Positions 63,975 to 64,000 of a DNA stretch of 64,000 bases are shown in pieces. A program made the translations under genes and the position numbers. Source of the stretch: an uncultured Bacteroidales bacterium (GTDB taxonomy: Bacteria > Bacteroidota > Bacteroidia > Bacteroidales > UBA932); NCBI GenBank assembly GCA_949300335.1, contig CASGDV010000123.1, positions 37,072-101,071 on the forward strand, read 5' to 3'. The first letter of the stretch is position 1; each line of letters opens with the position of its first letter. The notes beneath the pieces were generated by a model, which was not told where the DNA came from, searched no databases, and saw only the letters and a list, made by a program, of their open reading frames with translations.

Positions 63975-64000
63975 ATGGAAACGAACCAGAAAGTAGAATT
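63975..64000 (+). CDS. Start of an unidentified gene, cut by window end
   Basis: Only the first eight codons (METNQKVE) are present after a -7 box. Too little to identify. It could be the first gene of a new unit or of a mobile element. Confidence 0.3.

Overview
The window looks like chromosomal DNA of a Bacteroidota member, most likely order Bacteroidales. Three things support this. Upstream regions carry TAnnTTTG (-7) boxes, several with TTTG-like -33 boxes. Shine-Dalgarno sites are mostly absent. The gene families are typical: S9B dipeptidyl peptidase IV, 6-bladed propeller lipoprotein, THUMP-like methyltransferase, TIGR02757, 7TM-HD phosphohydrolase and an alpha-oxoamine synthase lipid operon. 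The genus cannot be fixed from the sequence. The DNA is densely coded, with 49 complete genes and two genes cut by the window edges. No gap exceeds about 190 bases. I found no rRNA, tRNA, CRISPR array, complete insertion sequence or prophage.

Layout. 1-3.0 kb: partial AraC regulator, pyrF and an M20 dipeptidase. 3.1-6.5 kb: tig-clpP-clpX proteostasis operon with its own promoter and a good intrinsic terminator. 6.5-13.9 kb (minus strand): gyrB, then an alpha-oxoamine synthase, a short-chain ketoreductase and a condensation-like acyltransferase candidate (a probable sphingolipid or sulfonolipid pathway), then a 7TM-HD phosphohydrolase. 14-18.8 kb: outer-membrane barrel plus a 1006-residue TPR protein. 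18.8-23.3 kb (plus): ftsE-like ATPase, nth, a K+/H+ antiporter and an RluA-type synthase. 23.3-26.6 kb (minus): propeller lipoprotein, ndk, phosphosugar mutase. 26.7-28.1 kb: THUMP-like methyltransferase. 28.1-34.0 kb (minus): orphan membrane sensor, trkH, RecD-like helicase, DPP IV. 34-43 kb: TRIC channel, TIGR02757, zeta-like kinase, tldD/tldE, slyD, a drug/metabolite transporter, a glycosyltransferase and trkA. 43-48.3 kb: ABC-F ATPase, WalJ-like MBL hydrolase, HAD phosphatase, TPR protein. 48.4-58.4 kb: surface-glycan locus. 58.4-62.7 kb: sbcCD. 62.8-63.9 kb: CBM9-like protein and VanZ protein, then the start of another gene at the edge.

The most interesting region is the glycan locus (48.4-58.4 kb). 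It contains a degenerate M28 peptidase, a GT4, an AT-rich block of three GT-A type transferases with its own promoter, a fusion of a LicC-like nucleotidyltransferase to a CobD-like PLP enzyme, another transferase, a LicD phosphotransferase and an MsbA-type exporter. A coherent reading is that the fusion protein makes and activates a small amino-alcohol phosphate, and LicD then places it on a lipooligosaccharide or other surface glycan. The second notable region is the three-gene lipid operon next to gyrB. Its acyltransferase-like member may supply the poorly defined N-acylation step.

Potassium handling recurs (TrkH, TrkA, NhaP2-like antiporter, possibly the TRIC channel), but these genes lie in separate transcription units.
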